A stretch of 64,000 bases of DNA from Mastigias papua (GCA_964019165.1 OZ025273.1:16970714-17034713), one strand, 5' to 3'; numbered from the stretch's first letter, positions 8,075 to 19,479 are shown. Notes: a model not told the origin generated them from the letters alone. Translations and numbers: made by a program.

Positions 8075-10796
8075 ATGGTAATTTCTTGCTCTGCTTACGG
8101 ATGCCAAAATAGGCATGGAAAAGCATTATCAGTAAGGGTTCGAGCAACAGAATCGTCGGGAAACGGGACAGCTATCGCTTTTCATCGGTACACAAATAGC
8201 AAGTTTTGTTGCTTAGAATGATAAATGCCGTAAAAATTAACGCTTGATGCCGCAATTGTAATAGTTGCTGACTGTTTTGGAGTAGCAAGTCTTCATATGT
8301 GTGATCCTACCTTATGAAATATTGATATTAGCTCTGAAAGCACTAAACCTTTATCCTCTAACACACAAGCAACTAAATATTAACAGTCCTAATGTTATGT
8401 TATTGCATTTTACTGCAGGTGTCCAGCTAATGAAGATCTGCGTTTAAAAAGGGTACGAGCTATGAGGCGAGATAAGTGGACCCCGTCAATATATAGCTAC
8501 ATTTGCAGTGCACATTTCAATGTTATTGATTATGCTGTCCCCCCAGGACAGCCCTACACAAAGCTAAAGAAATCGGCAGTTCCATCAAAATTCAATTTTC
8601 CCTGCCACTTGATGCCTAAAACAAAACCAGCACAAAGGCCAATTGCTTATGTGAAACTACCTTCTAATGTAGCTAATACTTAAGTGTCAAATAGAAAGGA
8701 AGCCTTTAATGTCAAGGACCATTCTTATTGTATGAAAGATAAGACAGCTACACAATCTCCAACAAAAGCAACATTGAGGAAAAAAATTAAAAATCTTCAA
8801 CAGAAACGTAGAAGGCAAAACCTAAAAATATCTTCCTTGACAGGCCTCATTAAAAATATGAGAAACAGGAAACTTTTGGAGAATGCACCAGCTGACCTTT
8901 TACAAGATCAGTTCTCTGGTTTAACATTGGAAATGTTTCAGAACCAAATAAAAAACTCAGTGCAAAAACCAGGGGGTAGGAGGTACAATGAGGAGATTAA
9001 AAAAGTTGCTTTGACTCTTCACTTCTACTCTCCCAAAGCATATTTGTTTGTGAGAAAAGGTCTTCGTCTCCCACATCCTGCATCATTAAGAAACTGGCAG
9101 TCATCTGTGGAATGTGAGCCAGGATTTCTCAAAGATGTCCTTGAGAATCTTGCTCTTCAGGTTGCAAATAACATAAATATGTCTGATTGTGCCTTGATGA
9201 TGGATGCAATGGCCATCAGAAAGCAAGTGATTTATGACAAAACAAAAGCAAAGTGTACAGGCTTTGTTGATTATGGGGGTTGCATCCCTGAGCACAGTGA
9301 AGAACAAGCTTCTGAAGCATTAGGTTTTTTCTTGTTGGTCTGAGAAGTCACTGGAAGGCCACTATTGGTTATTTTCTTACAAACAAGACAAATGCTGCAA
9401 TACAAGCATCAATTGTGAAATCTGCATTGTTTTTGGTTGCTGATTCTGGCTTCAGAGTTTGGTCATTAACTTGTGATGGGACAGCCACTAATGTAGAAAC
9501 ACTTTGGCTGCTTGGTTGTTCCTTTACTCCTACTTATGACAAGATGGTTGTGTCCTTTAAGCATCCCACTAGACCATATAATGTGACAAGCATCCTTGAT
9601 GCATGTCATATGGTTAAGCTAGCCAGGAACACTTGGGTGATTATGGAACATTCCACTCTGGTTCTAGGCATGCTATCTCTTGGGAGTATATAGAAAAGCT
9701 GTGCAAACTCCAAGATGATGAGGGCTTGACTTTAGCAAATAAGATAGGCATAAACCACACCAAATGGCAGCAACACAAAATGAAAGTGAAGTATGCAGTA
9801 CAGACACTTAGTTCTTCAGTTGCTAAGGCACTAACAGTCCTCCAATGTGATTTGAAACATCCTGAATTTCAAAACTGTGGGCCAACAGTAGATTTTATCA
9901 ATACCATTGATAAGTTATTTGACATTCTCAACTCACGCTATGCTTATGCAAGAGGGCTTAAACATCAAATAAGGATTCAAAACCTGGAAGGGATTGAAAA
10001 GACATTTATAGCCATTTCTGAGTACCTTTTGGCATTAAAATCTACTGAAAGACAATTGTTAGTGTACGGTAGACGCAAAACATTTATATTGGGTTTTGTA
10101 ATGACAATGAAATCCATTATATTAATTGCAAAGGAGCTCCTAGTTGCTACAGAAAGACCATTTAATTATATCTTGACATATAAATTTTCGCAGGATCACA
10201 TAGAATTACTGTTTGCTTGTATTAGAGGAAGAGGAGGCAGTAACAACAACCCAAATACATTACAATTCAAATATGCAATGCGAAACCTTTCACTAAAAAG
10301 CTCAATTGTTGCATCAAGCAAAGCTAATGTAATGTCATTTAATGAGTACTGTACAGGTTCTTTGTTCAGCTTAAAATGGACAAAGCACAGGTCCCCTATC
10401 CAGGAGGATCCACAGGGTGATGAAGTAAGTGACGAGGCCAAGGCCCTCTCTGAGAATCTTGATAAAATTGCCTTGTCAGACTTCACTGAAAATATTATTT
10501 ACTACATTGCAGGATTTATTGTACGTAATGTAATGAAGAACCTTGACTGCTCTCAATGCTCTGAAGCACTGACTCTCGATTGCACAGCTGATGAACATGA
10601 CTATGTACCAGCACATTTCTCGCTTTTCTTACTTAGAAAAAATAACGGAGGGTTAGTGGAGGCCTCATATGGAGTACAAAAAATAATAACATTGTGTGAA
10701 AAGATATTTCGGGAAAAAGTGAAAGGAACGAGAAATGAGAGGATGATTTCAAAGATAAAGATGATCTGCCCTACAATCCAGAGGAATAAAGCATAG
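8075..10796 (+). pseudogene. P-element/THAP9-like transposase, two exons, three lesions
   Basis: Exon 1 (8075-8187) encodes MVISCSAYGCQNRHGK, the first half of a THAP zinc finger. Exon 2 (8419 on) completes it with RRDKWTPSIYSYICSAHF and LKKSAVPSKFNFP. A Lys/Arg-rich coiled coil and the RNase H-like core follow: LRLPHPASLRNW, a first Asp in LMMDAMAIR, a second in TCDGTATN, and the SQDHIELLF...GGSNNNPNTLQF block near 10190-10265. P-type transposases cut and paste DNA with a THAP site-binding domain and a GTP-dependent core. Lesions are an in-frame TAA at 8681-8683, a frameshift near 9325 in a T run, and a frameshift near 9650. Reading otherwise runs to 10796. The remains are long and little decayed, so insertion was probably recent. 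Confidence 0.85.
8188..8418 (+). other. Intron inside the THAP domain of the P-element transposase
   Basis: GTACAC at 8188 and ...TTTTACTGCAG ending at 8418 bracket 231 bp. Joining exon 1 (ends CG) with exon 2 (starts G) restores an Arg codon and a continuous THAP domain. The pyrimidine-rich acceptor and exact frame restoration support a real intron. Confidence 0.75.
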
Positions 10797-10905
10797 ATAC
10801 TGTGTGTGATGATGGAAATAGAGTAGTGTGTCCGTGTTGTGTTTGCAGATCTCATTTTATAGTTGACATTTTCACATCTTGAAGCATCTTCTCTTGATAG
10901 GATAA

Positions 10906-11225
10906 TTAAATGACAGGTGCAACTTCAGTCAGCTGTGTCATTTTTGATAGGCAAACTCTGGTTAGGCTAGCTTTATCTGAATCATTGCAACCAGGAAGAA
11001 GAAAGAGAGGTAGACCTAGATTAACATGGATGATGTTAATAGAAAAAGATCTTGAAGTAGGAGGCAGCAAACTAACCTGAAAAGACAAGAGAATACCCAA
11101 AGAAAAATTGTTGTACTTGAGGGACTGTCTGAAGAAGCAAGTGGCAAAAAATAGTGAAGGACATTATGACGGTTAACTGTTAAATATGTATAGATGATGA
11201 TGATAACACTAATAGCCTTTTCCAT
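10906..11225 (+). mobile_element. Non-LTR retrotransposon 3' end
   Basis: The frame near 10950-11070 encodes LQPGRRKRGRPRLTW then a DL-rich stretch. This is the end of a non-LTR reverse transcriptase, where (R/K)RGRPxxTWxxxIxxDL is a common signature. An in-frame TGA follows, and the sequence ends in a GATGATGATGA tail at about 11194-11205, a typical LINE 3' microsatellite. The 5' part is missing, as usual for truncated LINE copies. It lies just downstream of the P-element ORF. Confidence 0.6.
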
Positions 11226-11249
11226 TATCTTCTCAACAGCAACTCTGCT

Positions 11250-12365
11250 GAGCAGTTTGCAGATGATGTGAGAAAGTTGTGTATGAGAGTAACCTTTAGA
11301 AACTGTTTACAATGTGTACTTTCTGCCTGCCATCCCAATGTAGAAGAACAATTTCATCAATTATTAAAGCTATGGTCATCATTAATCAGCTGTGTAGACA
11401 TTGTGCTGAAACAGGAATATGGTCAAATTCCCCCTATATTGTGCCCATACCATCCTGCAATCTGCTGCTATCTGGTGCCATACTATTTTCTGGTGGGCTT
11501 CCAGGAAAAATTCTGAAATGTCTCAAGTTCTTTTGTGTAGTTACTTACAGGTAACTTATGTTGTTACACACATTATAGTAAAACACACGTTCATCCTTTT
11601 TTAAATCTATGTTTCACACATCTTAGTATTTCTTAGTCCTAGAACCTATTTCAGGCATCAGCAGGCATACCTTTATCAGTGAGTTAGAACTATATGGGAG
11701 AATGAGATTGCCACCTACCAAGACGAAATTTGTAGAAAGCAAGATTACATTATTATAGGAGGTTATGCATGCTGTGATTCAATGGGTCACTCTGCAAAGT
11801 ATGGTAGCTGTACATATGTGGACCTTAGCATTACCAAAGTCATGGATATTGAGCCAGTCCATGAGAGATGTATTTCACTATGTACTAGTAGATAGCTATA
11901 ATGGAATATAACCATACACGATGGCAATACATCAACGTACATGTTTCATTCTTATTCTATTTGTAGTCCAATGAAGTTGGAAGCAACTAACATATGGAGA
12001 TGGAGGGACTCAAACGGATAATGAATCATAAGATGGAAAAGGCAATTGATATTTCTGCCATAATAACTAATGGCATAAATCAAGTCAAAAGTGACTTAGG
12101 GAGACTTGTAAGAATACAAACCACTTCTGGATGTGTGGCATGTTGCAAAAGGTAAGCAATACATTAAGTTAGACTTAGAGTAAAAAATATCATGAGAGAG
12201 TGATTCATCTTTACATCATTTTTTCTTTTACCCTATTGAACATACTCATAAATGAGTATTGAAAGGCTTTTTACATGCACTTCAGTTCTGCCTTCTCCTT
12301 TCAACAGGCCTCTCAAAGAAGCTGGATGCTGTGGGGAAGACACCGAATTGCTTGTATTGTATTGT
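11250..12365 (+). pseudogene. Kolobok-like (THAP-associated) DDE transposase relic
   Basis: Scattered frames give the landmarks of a widespread invertebrate transposase-like family. NLLLSGAILFSGGLPGKI lies near 11455-11510. GGYACCDSMGHSAKYGS lies near 11758-11812, corresponding to the family motif DGRxDSPGxxAKYG. An EVGS/ME.EGLKR-type stretch lies at 11970-12020, and GLSKKLDAVGKT at about 12300-12345. I link it to Kolobok from memory of that motif set; the assignment is moderate. Many stops and shifts. The foldback element starting at 12368 interrupts it. Confidence 0.5.
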
Positions 12366-12367
12366 AC

Positions 12368-12769
12368 CGGCAGTGCATTGTGTAAATCGAGGAAAATTAC
12401 GAGAAAAAAGTATGCAAAAAATGCTCGGATACCTGCGCTAGGCTACGGGGCTGTACAAAACAAGGAAGAAAGTCAAGAAGCCCCATAGCCTAGCGCAGGT
12501 ATCTGAGCATTGTTTGCATAATTTTGTCTCGTAATTGTCCTCGATTTTACACAATGCAAGGCCGAAGGTCACGTGCTCCATGACAGAGGCCCATGATGTC
12601 ACCTTCTCTTGATCCTATGTGAGCTTTTTGGATTCTTGCTCCTAACAAATGCAGACCATGCAGCTTTGATGGGGGCACAGCGATAGTCTTTCCAAGGCTA
12701 ATCTGTAACCTTTGAACTGGGGATAGGGGAGCAGGCGTTTAGCGGGCTTTCAGTATTAATCTAGTCTCC
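12368..12769. mobile_element. Foldback (long inverted repeat) element, copy 1, left-truncated
   Basis: A left arm of about 82 bp and a right arm of about 290 bp face each other around a short spacer at 12451-12479. The inner arm sequence contains TGCTCGGATACCTGCGCTAG. The right terminus ends CTAGTCTCC, the complement of the GGAGACTAG start of copy 2 at 58316. The outer part of the left arm is missing. It interrupts the Kolobok-like relic and has no coding capacity. Confidence 0.7.
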
Positions 12770-13313
12770 TGTATATGAAATAAGCACATAATTCTTCAAA
12801 ATGTTCTTTACAGTGAGACAGTAAAGAGCTACATCAAGTATTGTCTCCTGTATACTTCACTTCTAACATAGAGAGTGTTGGAAAATCTAGTAGTATTATT
12901 GTAACAGTGTATAACAGATACAATATAGCCCATCAAATGACAGGAATGACTATGACTATGATATAGTGGGTGATCACAAATCGTCTCCATACAGGTACAC
13001 AATTAAATCTGAGCCATAAACCTGAAATATGGTTGCATCCAGTAATCCTTTGGTAACTGGTATATTAGCTTTCTTTAGCCATTAACGTAGCTTGTATCGA
13101 ATTATAATAGCTTAGAGGACTCCATAGTGTTACTTCATAAAAATAAAAGAATACTGCTATGTACAGGTAACATCCTATAGAATATTAATCTTCAAATCAG
13201 GTTTCGAGTAATTACAGTATTCTCAATTACAGTATTTGGGGTGGGGGGAGTTGATGGTGAGGGGCTCGGAAAAGTCATGTCTACACAATAGCGATGATCA
13301 TGCTATCTAATAG
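12770..13313. other. No gene seen
   Basis: AT-rich sequence with no recognisable domain or repeat, ending at the TAA target duplication of the Harbinger element. Confidence 0.4.
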
Positions 13314-13815
13314 TAAAGCCTGGTACTCACTGCGAGTTTAAGTGCGCGCGCCTGCGAGAGTTCACAGTAAACTCCAATGAGTACATGCAGTGCGTTTGAA
13401 TTCCTGAGGGCGAGCGCTCAAAAAAAGTTAAACTCGCAGAACAAAATTTTTTGATCTTGGCGTTTAAAGTTCTGAAGTGCTGCAGAATGTCACACATCAT
13501 CAGGAGGAAGTTGATGGATGAACATGTGGTTTTGAGCTGGTTTCTAAGGAAACATGCAGGTTGCGCCTCTTCCGTTTATATTTGGACGTTGAAAATCATT
13601 TATTCACGTAAAATATATGAATATATTTTATTCAAATACGTATTTCCTCGCGGATCTAACACCTAATTTTGCGTCATCTATGATTGGAGCACACTTCATG
13701 AACTTGCGCATAAAACTGAATATTCATACTTGATTCGTACAAGGCACTAGCTAACATTAATAGAAGTTGTGAGACAACATAATCCTCAAGAAATTCAACG
13801 AATTTTTAAACAACT

Positions 13816-14745
13816 ATGGCTGAATGCAGAAAAAGCTTGTCACTTCTTGAAGAGGAAAAATTATCAGAAACTGTTCGCAATTTTCCTGTGTTGTACGATA
13901 AATCCCATACGGGATATAAAGAAAGAGACGCTGTGAAAAATGCTTGGACAGAAGTGGCGAATTCATTAGAATTCATTGAAGATTGGCACGATGCAAAAAA
14001 CTCCTACGAAATTTTCAAAAAGCGATACTTAAAGAAACGCAATTTGCTAAGGAAGACGGACAAGTCTGGGACATCTTCAGCATCTGTGGAAAAGGCACAG
14101 AGAGATTTTAACCCATATCAATTTTTTTCATGGATTGATATATATTTAAGGCCAAGGGAATCGAAGACTAATGTAATCGACCTTGATACCGAATCTATTT
14201 GTAGTCCTGGTCCTGGTAGTAGTAACTGTATCCTGGATGAAGACGAGCAAGATTCAGATAATGAGAGCGAAAATAATGATAAAAAAGAAACAGATATTGA
14301 AGAAATGGAGAGCAAACCCACCAAGCGAAAACAGTCAAAGAGCAAGGAGAAAGTGAATAAACTAAGGAAATTATCCATGGTTGACCAAAAGCAAATAAAG
14401 CTCATGGACGACATTGAACGTGAAATGTTGATGGAGAAAGAACTGAAACAGACAGCAAAAGTCCAGGATGCCGAGGAAACATATTGTATAAATCTTGCTT
14501 GTGAACTACGCAAATTTACTGAGGAAGAAAAATGCCTGATGAAGCATGAAATTAACAATGTTATGTTTAAATACCAAATGCGTAGATTTAACCCTCATAC
14601 ACCAAGTTTTTCAGGTCAAATAACCAGAGTACCAGGGCAATCATTTCATCAAGGACACCCGTATTCATACTTACTTTTGGGAATAGAAGACTCCAGGATA
14701 AGTAAAGTTAGTGCTAAGTTACTGCTGCTAAAGTCAGTTACATGA
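13816..14745 (+). CDS. MADF (Myb/SANT-like) DNA-binding protein of Harbinger
   Basis: A 309-residue ORF. The N-terminal MADF domain at about 15-105 includes ETVRNFPVLYDKSHTGYKER, NAWTEVANSL and YEIFKKRYLKKR. It is followed by an acidic low-complexity stretch (DEDEQDSDNESENNDKKE), a Lys/Arg-rich nuclear-localisation-like segment near 170-190 and a helical C-terminus. In characterised Harbinger systems the Myb-like partner carries the transposase to the nucleus and helps bind subterminal sites. The frame is intact and converges on the transposase with a 106-bp gap. Confidence 0.85.
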   Translation: MAECRKSLSLLEEEKLSETVRNFPVLYDKSHTGYKERDAVKNAWTEVANSLEFIEDWHDAKNSYEIFKKRYLKKRNLLRKTDKSGTSSASVEKAQRDFNPYQFFSWIDIYLRPRESKTNVIDLDTESICSPGPGSSNCILDEDEQDSDNESENNDKKETDIEEMESKPTKRKQSKSKEKVNKLRKLSMVDQKQIKLMDDIEREMLMEKELKQTAKVQDAEETYCINLACELRKFTEEEKCLMKHEINNVMFKYQMRRFNPHTPSFSGQITRVPGQSFHQGHPYSYLLLGIEDSRISKVSAKLLLLKSVT

Positions 14746-14851
14746 TTATTGCCATATAGCTTTTTGATAAATTTTAATGTCAAATAAGTTGTTTTTCATT
14801 GCTCTTAGCTACAATAACAATTGTAGTACGAGTTAGTCAAAAGTTGTAAAA

Positions 14852-16245
14852 CTATGTTTTCTGATATGTTCTTCTGATATATGCTAGTTGCCATGGCAAA
14901 CTGGCTTTGTCTGTATTCAGGTAGTCCTTCAAGGAGTCGCGCATTTTTGTACACTCTTCCTTTGGTCTTGAACCTCGCACTGAAGTTATGTTGTGAGAAC
15001 TGAGTACTTCACTTCGTAATTCATTTCTCCATTCTCCAACTTGAATTGAACCACTACTGTCTTCTGAATCGATAAATCCAGAGGGGCTATAGTATGCATT
15101 TTTCGTTTTTCGTAAATAATTATGGAGACATAAGCAGGCTAACACGTATTTCTCAACATTTTCCACTGTGGCGCGAATAGGTGTGAGGAAAATTCTCCAG
15201 CGTGCTACCAAGATGCCAAATGCATTTTCTATCACACAGCGACATCTGGAATGTCTATAATTATATATTCTCTGTTCTTCTGTTAAGTTTTTTCCTGGAT
15301 AAGGCCGTATTAGCCAGGGCTTTAATGGAAATATTTCATCTCCCACAAGAAAATAAGGCAAAGGCTCAAATTTGCACCCATCGAGTTTCTCAGGTGTAGG
15401 CACCTTCAATCGATTATCTTCAAGCATTTTCCCCATCATTGAATTTGCCAATACTCCACTGTCATTATTACTGCCATAGCTGCCAATATCATATAAGGTG
15501 AAACAGTAATCTGCATCGCAAACTGCAAGAAGTACTATACTAAAAAATCCTTTGTAATTATGAAAGAGTGTCCCACTTAGATTAGGGCATTGAATTCGAA
15601 TATGTTTGCCATCTATGGCTCCGAGAACATGGGGAAAGGTCCAAACCTCTTCAAATTCTTTCGAGATTGCCTTCCAGTCTTCTGGACACGTTGGGGGCTT
15701 TAAGTATAAATCCTTTAGGGAATCACTTATAGCTTCACAAGTCTCAGATACAATTTTGCTCACAGTTGTTCTGCCAATGCGATATGAATATGATAAGGAT
15801 TGCTGACTTTCGCCTGACGCTAGGAATCTAAGAGTCAACGCCAATCTTGCTTCAGCTGGAATGGACTGTCTAAAATTTGTATCTTTTTTTCAATCCTGGG
15901 ACGCACCAAGCTTAAGAGATGTCCAAAGCGGTCTGGAGTCATTCGTAGATATCGAAAAAAGTATTCGCGGTCCTTCTTCAGCTCCTCAAATAATGTGTTA
16001 AAAGTACCAAACTGCTCTCTTTTCTTATAGATATCTCGTATCCAAAATCGTCTTCTTTGTTTCCTCTTAGTAAGATTTCGAACTCGTCTCAAACGCGAGA
16101 GAGTTATCAAAATAGATAGCTTTTTCCTTAAACTGTTAAGGCCCATGACTGTTCTCAGAGTTAAACTCGCGCGTTTAAAAAATGTACTAGTGAGTATGCC
16201 TGCGGGTTTAAATTCCACAGTTAAACTCTCAAACGGCGCGCGCAC
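14852..16245 (-). pseudogene. Harbinger transposase (HARBI1-like), one frameshift
   Basis: The N-terminal frame (16245-15835) has a basic region, RRRFWIRDIYKK and YFFRYLRMTPDRFGHLL. The main frame (from 15844) has RFLASGES, a helix-turn-helix-like stretch and the DDE core: D78 in GAIDGKH, D128 in GSNNDSG and E206 in CVIENAFG, counted from the 15844 Met. The frames are offset by one base at a run of seven T (15884-15890 on the plus strand), where eight would keep one frame. Everything else reads as a normal transposase of about 440 residues. A genuine deletion or a homopolymer assembly error are equally possible. Confidence 0.9.
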
Positions 16246-16283
16246 TTAAACGCACTTTAACTCGCAGTGAGTACCAAGCTTAA

Positions 16284-16775
16284 GTAATCCCCTTAAACTG
16301 AATCATCATGTACATAATAATCTATGGAAATCGTTAATGGAATTTATAGCAACTGTTTTCCAGCAAAGAAACATTCAGGATAAAGGAACCCTTAATTTGA
16401 CTCCTCAAAAGTTACACTACGATCCATAGTGAAAAGAACCATGTTGCAGAGTGCTGGGATTCAGCTACAAACTGTACTAGAAGTAAGTAAGGCATCAGCT
16501 ATGGGGATTGAGAGTAATATGAAACACCCCTCAAGATTTTGGAGAGGATGCACACGATTGTTTCCTCGACTAATGCAAGAAAAAGAAACAGAGACAGAGT
16601 ATCAAACTGCAATAATCCACAGACTAAAGTGGATAACATCCTAGCTCTAGCCTAACAGAACTGTGTTGCAAACATAAAGAGCTATGTAGAAAGTACAAAT
16701 AACATGTCAACTCAGACCGGTCTCAACTGTAAACAATGTCAGAGTGGCCTAGCATAGCTGAAAATGAACAGCAGG
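16284..16775. other. No gene seen
   Basis: Unremarkable sequence between the Harbinger target duplication and the gag-like ORF; only short frames. Confidence 0.4.
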
Positions 16776-17510
16776 CTAAAAATCCCAGCAATTAATAAAT
16801 AGTACAGTAGGAATCTCCTGAACAACCTCCAGAACCCTTTGCAGCCACAAATCTATAATGTAGTTGTTCGGAAACAAAAAATCAAATGTATAGGTGTCTG
16901 ACTTCTTTATGTCAGAGTGCCAGTATTTGACAACTCTTTCTGCCAGATTTGTAAGGATTGGATCCCCAGCCGGAGCAGTGGCCCCTGGGGGCCACTCTGC
17001 TTCGACAGCAGAAAGGATATCCTCTTCTACCCTCACAGTGTCTGCCTTTTCCTTGTTCGAAACAACGCTTTTGGCAAACAATGAGTTCAGATCAGAGGAT
17101 TTTCCAGTTTGTCTCTCAGCATTGCTGGTGCGTTTAGATGTGCAGTGATGGCTACCCTGTGTTTTCTCAGAGCTTACATTGGTACGTTTCGACACATTGG
17201 GTGAACTTGTCCTCTCAGAAAGTAATCTGGTACGTTTGGACAATTTCCGCAGTGGTTCTTCATTTACAGAACCATCCTGTTCCTCAGCGGAGGAAAGATC
17301 ACCGTAAAGGGAAACAGACTCATCGTCTTGTGTGACTGTTGGTTTTGGATAAGCCGAAGCTGAACCATCCCCTGACCTAATATTAATTCTTTGTGCAAGT
17401 TCCTGAACCGTGTCAGTGAGGGCGGCTATGGATAATTGCATACTTTCTAGAGGATCAGTGTGCACTATTTCCTCATGCGAAACATCGCCATAATTGTGTT
17501 CCTCTGTCAT
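16776..17510 (-). CDS. Gag-like ORF, possibly DIRS/tyrosine-recombinase retroelement
   Basis: A 244-residue intact minus-strand ORF. A Ser/Thr-rich linker with repeated KRT(R/S/N) motifs (SKRTRLL, SKRTNVS, SKRTSNA) joins a short N-terminal helix (LSIAALTDTVQELAQRI) to a compact domain. That domain contains AGDPILTNLAERVVKYWHSD. The last part resembles gag-like ORF1 proteins of DIRS-type elements, in which a conserved L(A)xxVxxxW helix occurs. No reverse transcriptase or recombinase follows; the next coding sequence is a Harbinger relic. Could be an unrelated transposon accessory protein. Confidence 0.4.
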   Translation of the reverse strand: MTEEHNYGDVSHEEIVHTDPLESMQLSIAALTDTVQELAQRINIRSGDGSASAYPKPTVTQDDESVSLYGDLSSAEEQDGSVNEEPLRKLSKRTRLLSERTSSPNVSKRTNVSSEKTQGSHHCTSKRTSNAERQTGKSSDLNSLFAKSVVSNKEKADTVRVEEDILSAVEAEWPPGATAPAGDPILTNLAERVVKYWHSDIKKSDTYTFDFLFPNNYIIDLWLQRVLEVVQEIPTVLFINCWDF

Positions 17511-17664
17511 TTCTGGGAGACTTGTAGAACTTAAATTGAAAAAACAAAGAGAAATTGAAAATATGTGTATTTAAGAAGAAAATAGTTGTACTTTCCTGGC
17601 TTATGTGGTTGATGATATTGGATTCAGCTTAGTATATAGTACTATCACCAAAAACGTGCTTGAT

Positions 17665-18396
17665 TCATCCTGGGAAGCATCCTGACTTGGTTCTTACTGG
17701 GTGAGTGCCCCGTATCTCACCTGTTTCTCGGAACTGGTAACGAGGCTGGGGAAACAATTCATAATGTGCATCACAGACTGCTAGCAAGACAATGCTATGG
17801 GACTTTTTGTAATTGAAGTAGTCAGACCCACTTCTACCTGGTGCTTGAATAACTATGTGCTTTCCATCAATGGCACCTAGACAGTGAGGAAAGTTCCATT
17901 GTCTGTCAAAGTCTGATGCAATTCTCAGCCATACATCTTGTGAAGATGGAACAGATAAGAATTTCCGGGCTTGTAGTACATTCCAAATTACTCTGCAAGT
18001 ATCTTTGATGATTCTACCTAGAACTGGTGGACTAGTGCGGTAACTGCTGGCAATTGTCACATGGGCATCTCCAGTGCTAAGGTAGCGCAAGGTTGCGCTT
18101 AGCCATTCAGTTGGTGAAGCAACTTTTCTTTGTAGTGAAGATGTCTTTATATAAGGAGCTACCCATGAAAGAAGAAGCTCAAAAGTGCCAGGACTCATAC
18201 AAAAACTCTTGAAAAACTATTGAGAGTCACAAAGCTGCATATCCTTTACAAGAAGATACAATTTGCGTTTCTCGTCCCTCTCAGCAAAAATTGTGTGAAC
18301 CCATTCCTTTTTGCGGTTTCTTCTTCTCTCACTTCTTGCACACATTCGTAATCTCACCAATAGAAGAGGTAGGAGTCCTCTGTTTGCAAAGGCCAT
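17665..18396 (-). pseudogene. Harbinger transposase N-terminal half, one in-frame stop
   Basis: ATG at 18396-18394 begins a basic N-terminus (RRRNRKKEWVHTIFAERDEK). An in-frame TAG lies at 18217-18219. Then MSPGTFELLLSW, LRYLSTGDAH, the first catalytic Asp in GAIDGKHIVI and VLLAVCDAHYE are all in one frame. The sequence diverges after DAHYE, so the second Asp and the Glu are lost. It is a different subfamily from the element at 13317. Its 5' end abuts the broken ISL2EU gene near 18500. Confidence 0.8.
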
Positions 18397-18506
18397 TTTG
18401 AGAGAAATAAAACTTGTGGCGCCCTAGCTTTGGCACAGATGCTGATCGCATACAGTTGATTGCAAAAAGTAGCGTATGCCAGACTTTAGGGAATGGAAAT
18501 CAGCCT

Positions 18507-19472
18507 TTACCAAGGAGTTCTGACAACAAACTCACCCATGTTGTTACGAACGCATGTACCTTCAGAAATACCAAATCTCTCAGCTAAATCTTCATTGAGC
18601 AAACCCAATCTCAAACGCACCAGCACCAACAAAAATTGATTTTCCCTGCGAGCTTCAGTGACCTTTATTGCAGTTCTCTTGTATGTTATTGAGACAATGT
18701 GTTTTCTTCCTTTCCAGTACAAAATCTTTGGCAAACATGGCTCTATCAACAAGAACATAACATTAAAAACTCTAATGCTTTGAATGCCTGTATAAAATTT
18801 CATCTTAGCATCAGACTCTATCCTTATCCAGGTAAAGGCGTTTGCTTCTTGTATTGCCTGACAAATGTGGTGGGCATGCTTCTGTGAAAGGTCAGCAACA
18901 CTTGCCTTTAGTTGGTCCCTTTCTATTCTCAGAGATTGCACTGCACTTACCAAAATCCCTATCAGGCAACTCTTCTTTGGACATTCCTGACACTGGGGGC
19001 CTGCTTTTTCCAATGACTCTCCTTTTGCAAGTGGATTGTCTGTGTAGGACTCTTCACAACACATTGTTGCTTGCACCATTATCTCCCAAAGTTTCATTTT
19101 GAGAGGGCAATTTGTTGTTAGAAAGAGTTTTTCTCGCCTTTTTAAATGGCAATTCATACCCAAAATTTAATGTTGGGTATAGATTTTCGACTGTTGGTAT
19201 CCCATGAATGAACTGTTTCGAGCAGACCATGTCGCTTTCCCCTTGCATCCACACTGTATTCCTCTTAGTAGTCCGCATCATGAATGAGTCCACTCTTTCC
19301 TTGCTTCTTGGTTCTTTAAAACACTTGAAAACTTGTGTAACCAGAAAGGTTGAACACAGGGACAATCTTGATGAATAGCACCTGTATGAAGTTCGCATTG
19401 TTCTTTTCTCCACTTTTGCAATCTGTAATTACTGTTTGTGCAACCAATAACACCACAGTTTCCATTCATCAT
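18507..19472 (-). pseudogene. ISL2EU-type transposase: THAP domain plus HTH, DDE core lost
   Basis: On the minus strand, 19472-19278 encodes a THAP-type zinc finger (MNGNCGVIGCTNSNYRLQKW, then WLHKFSS and ARKEW). This continues out of frame with MVCSKQFIHGIPTVENLYPT. From 19163 come a CQECPKKSC cluster, a coiled coil (SLRIERDQLKASVADLSQKH) and the helix-turn-helix part LTEARRENQFLLVL-like, ending in LNEDLAERFGISEGT. This THAP-coiled-coil-HTH order is that of ISL2EU transposases, which then carry a DDE_Tnp_4 core. Here it stops after GISEGT, replaced by unrelated sequence and then the Harbinger relic. Confidence 0.65.
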
Positions 19473-19479
19473 ACTTCTC

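Larger units (their letters stand above)
13317..16280. mobile_element. PIF/Harbinger DNA transposon, nearly complete
   Basis: Terminal inverted repeats AGCCTGGTACTCACTGCGAG (left) and AGCTTGGTACTCACTGCGAG (right, complemented) differ at one base. They are flanked by a 3-bp TAA target duplication at 13314-13316 and 16281-16283, as PIF/Harbinger requires. Subterminal GC-rich CGCGCGC blocks repeat near both ends. The 2964-bp element contains a MADF gene on the plus strand and a transposase on the minus strand, arranged tail to tail. This two-gene layout is standard for autonomous Harbingers, where the Myb/MADF protein partners the transposase. Confidence 0.9.

Noticed and set aside
10196..10855. 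Minus-strand ORFs across the P-element core
   Set aside because: Shadows of the plus-strand transposase, which has clear catalytic motifs.
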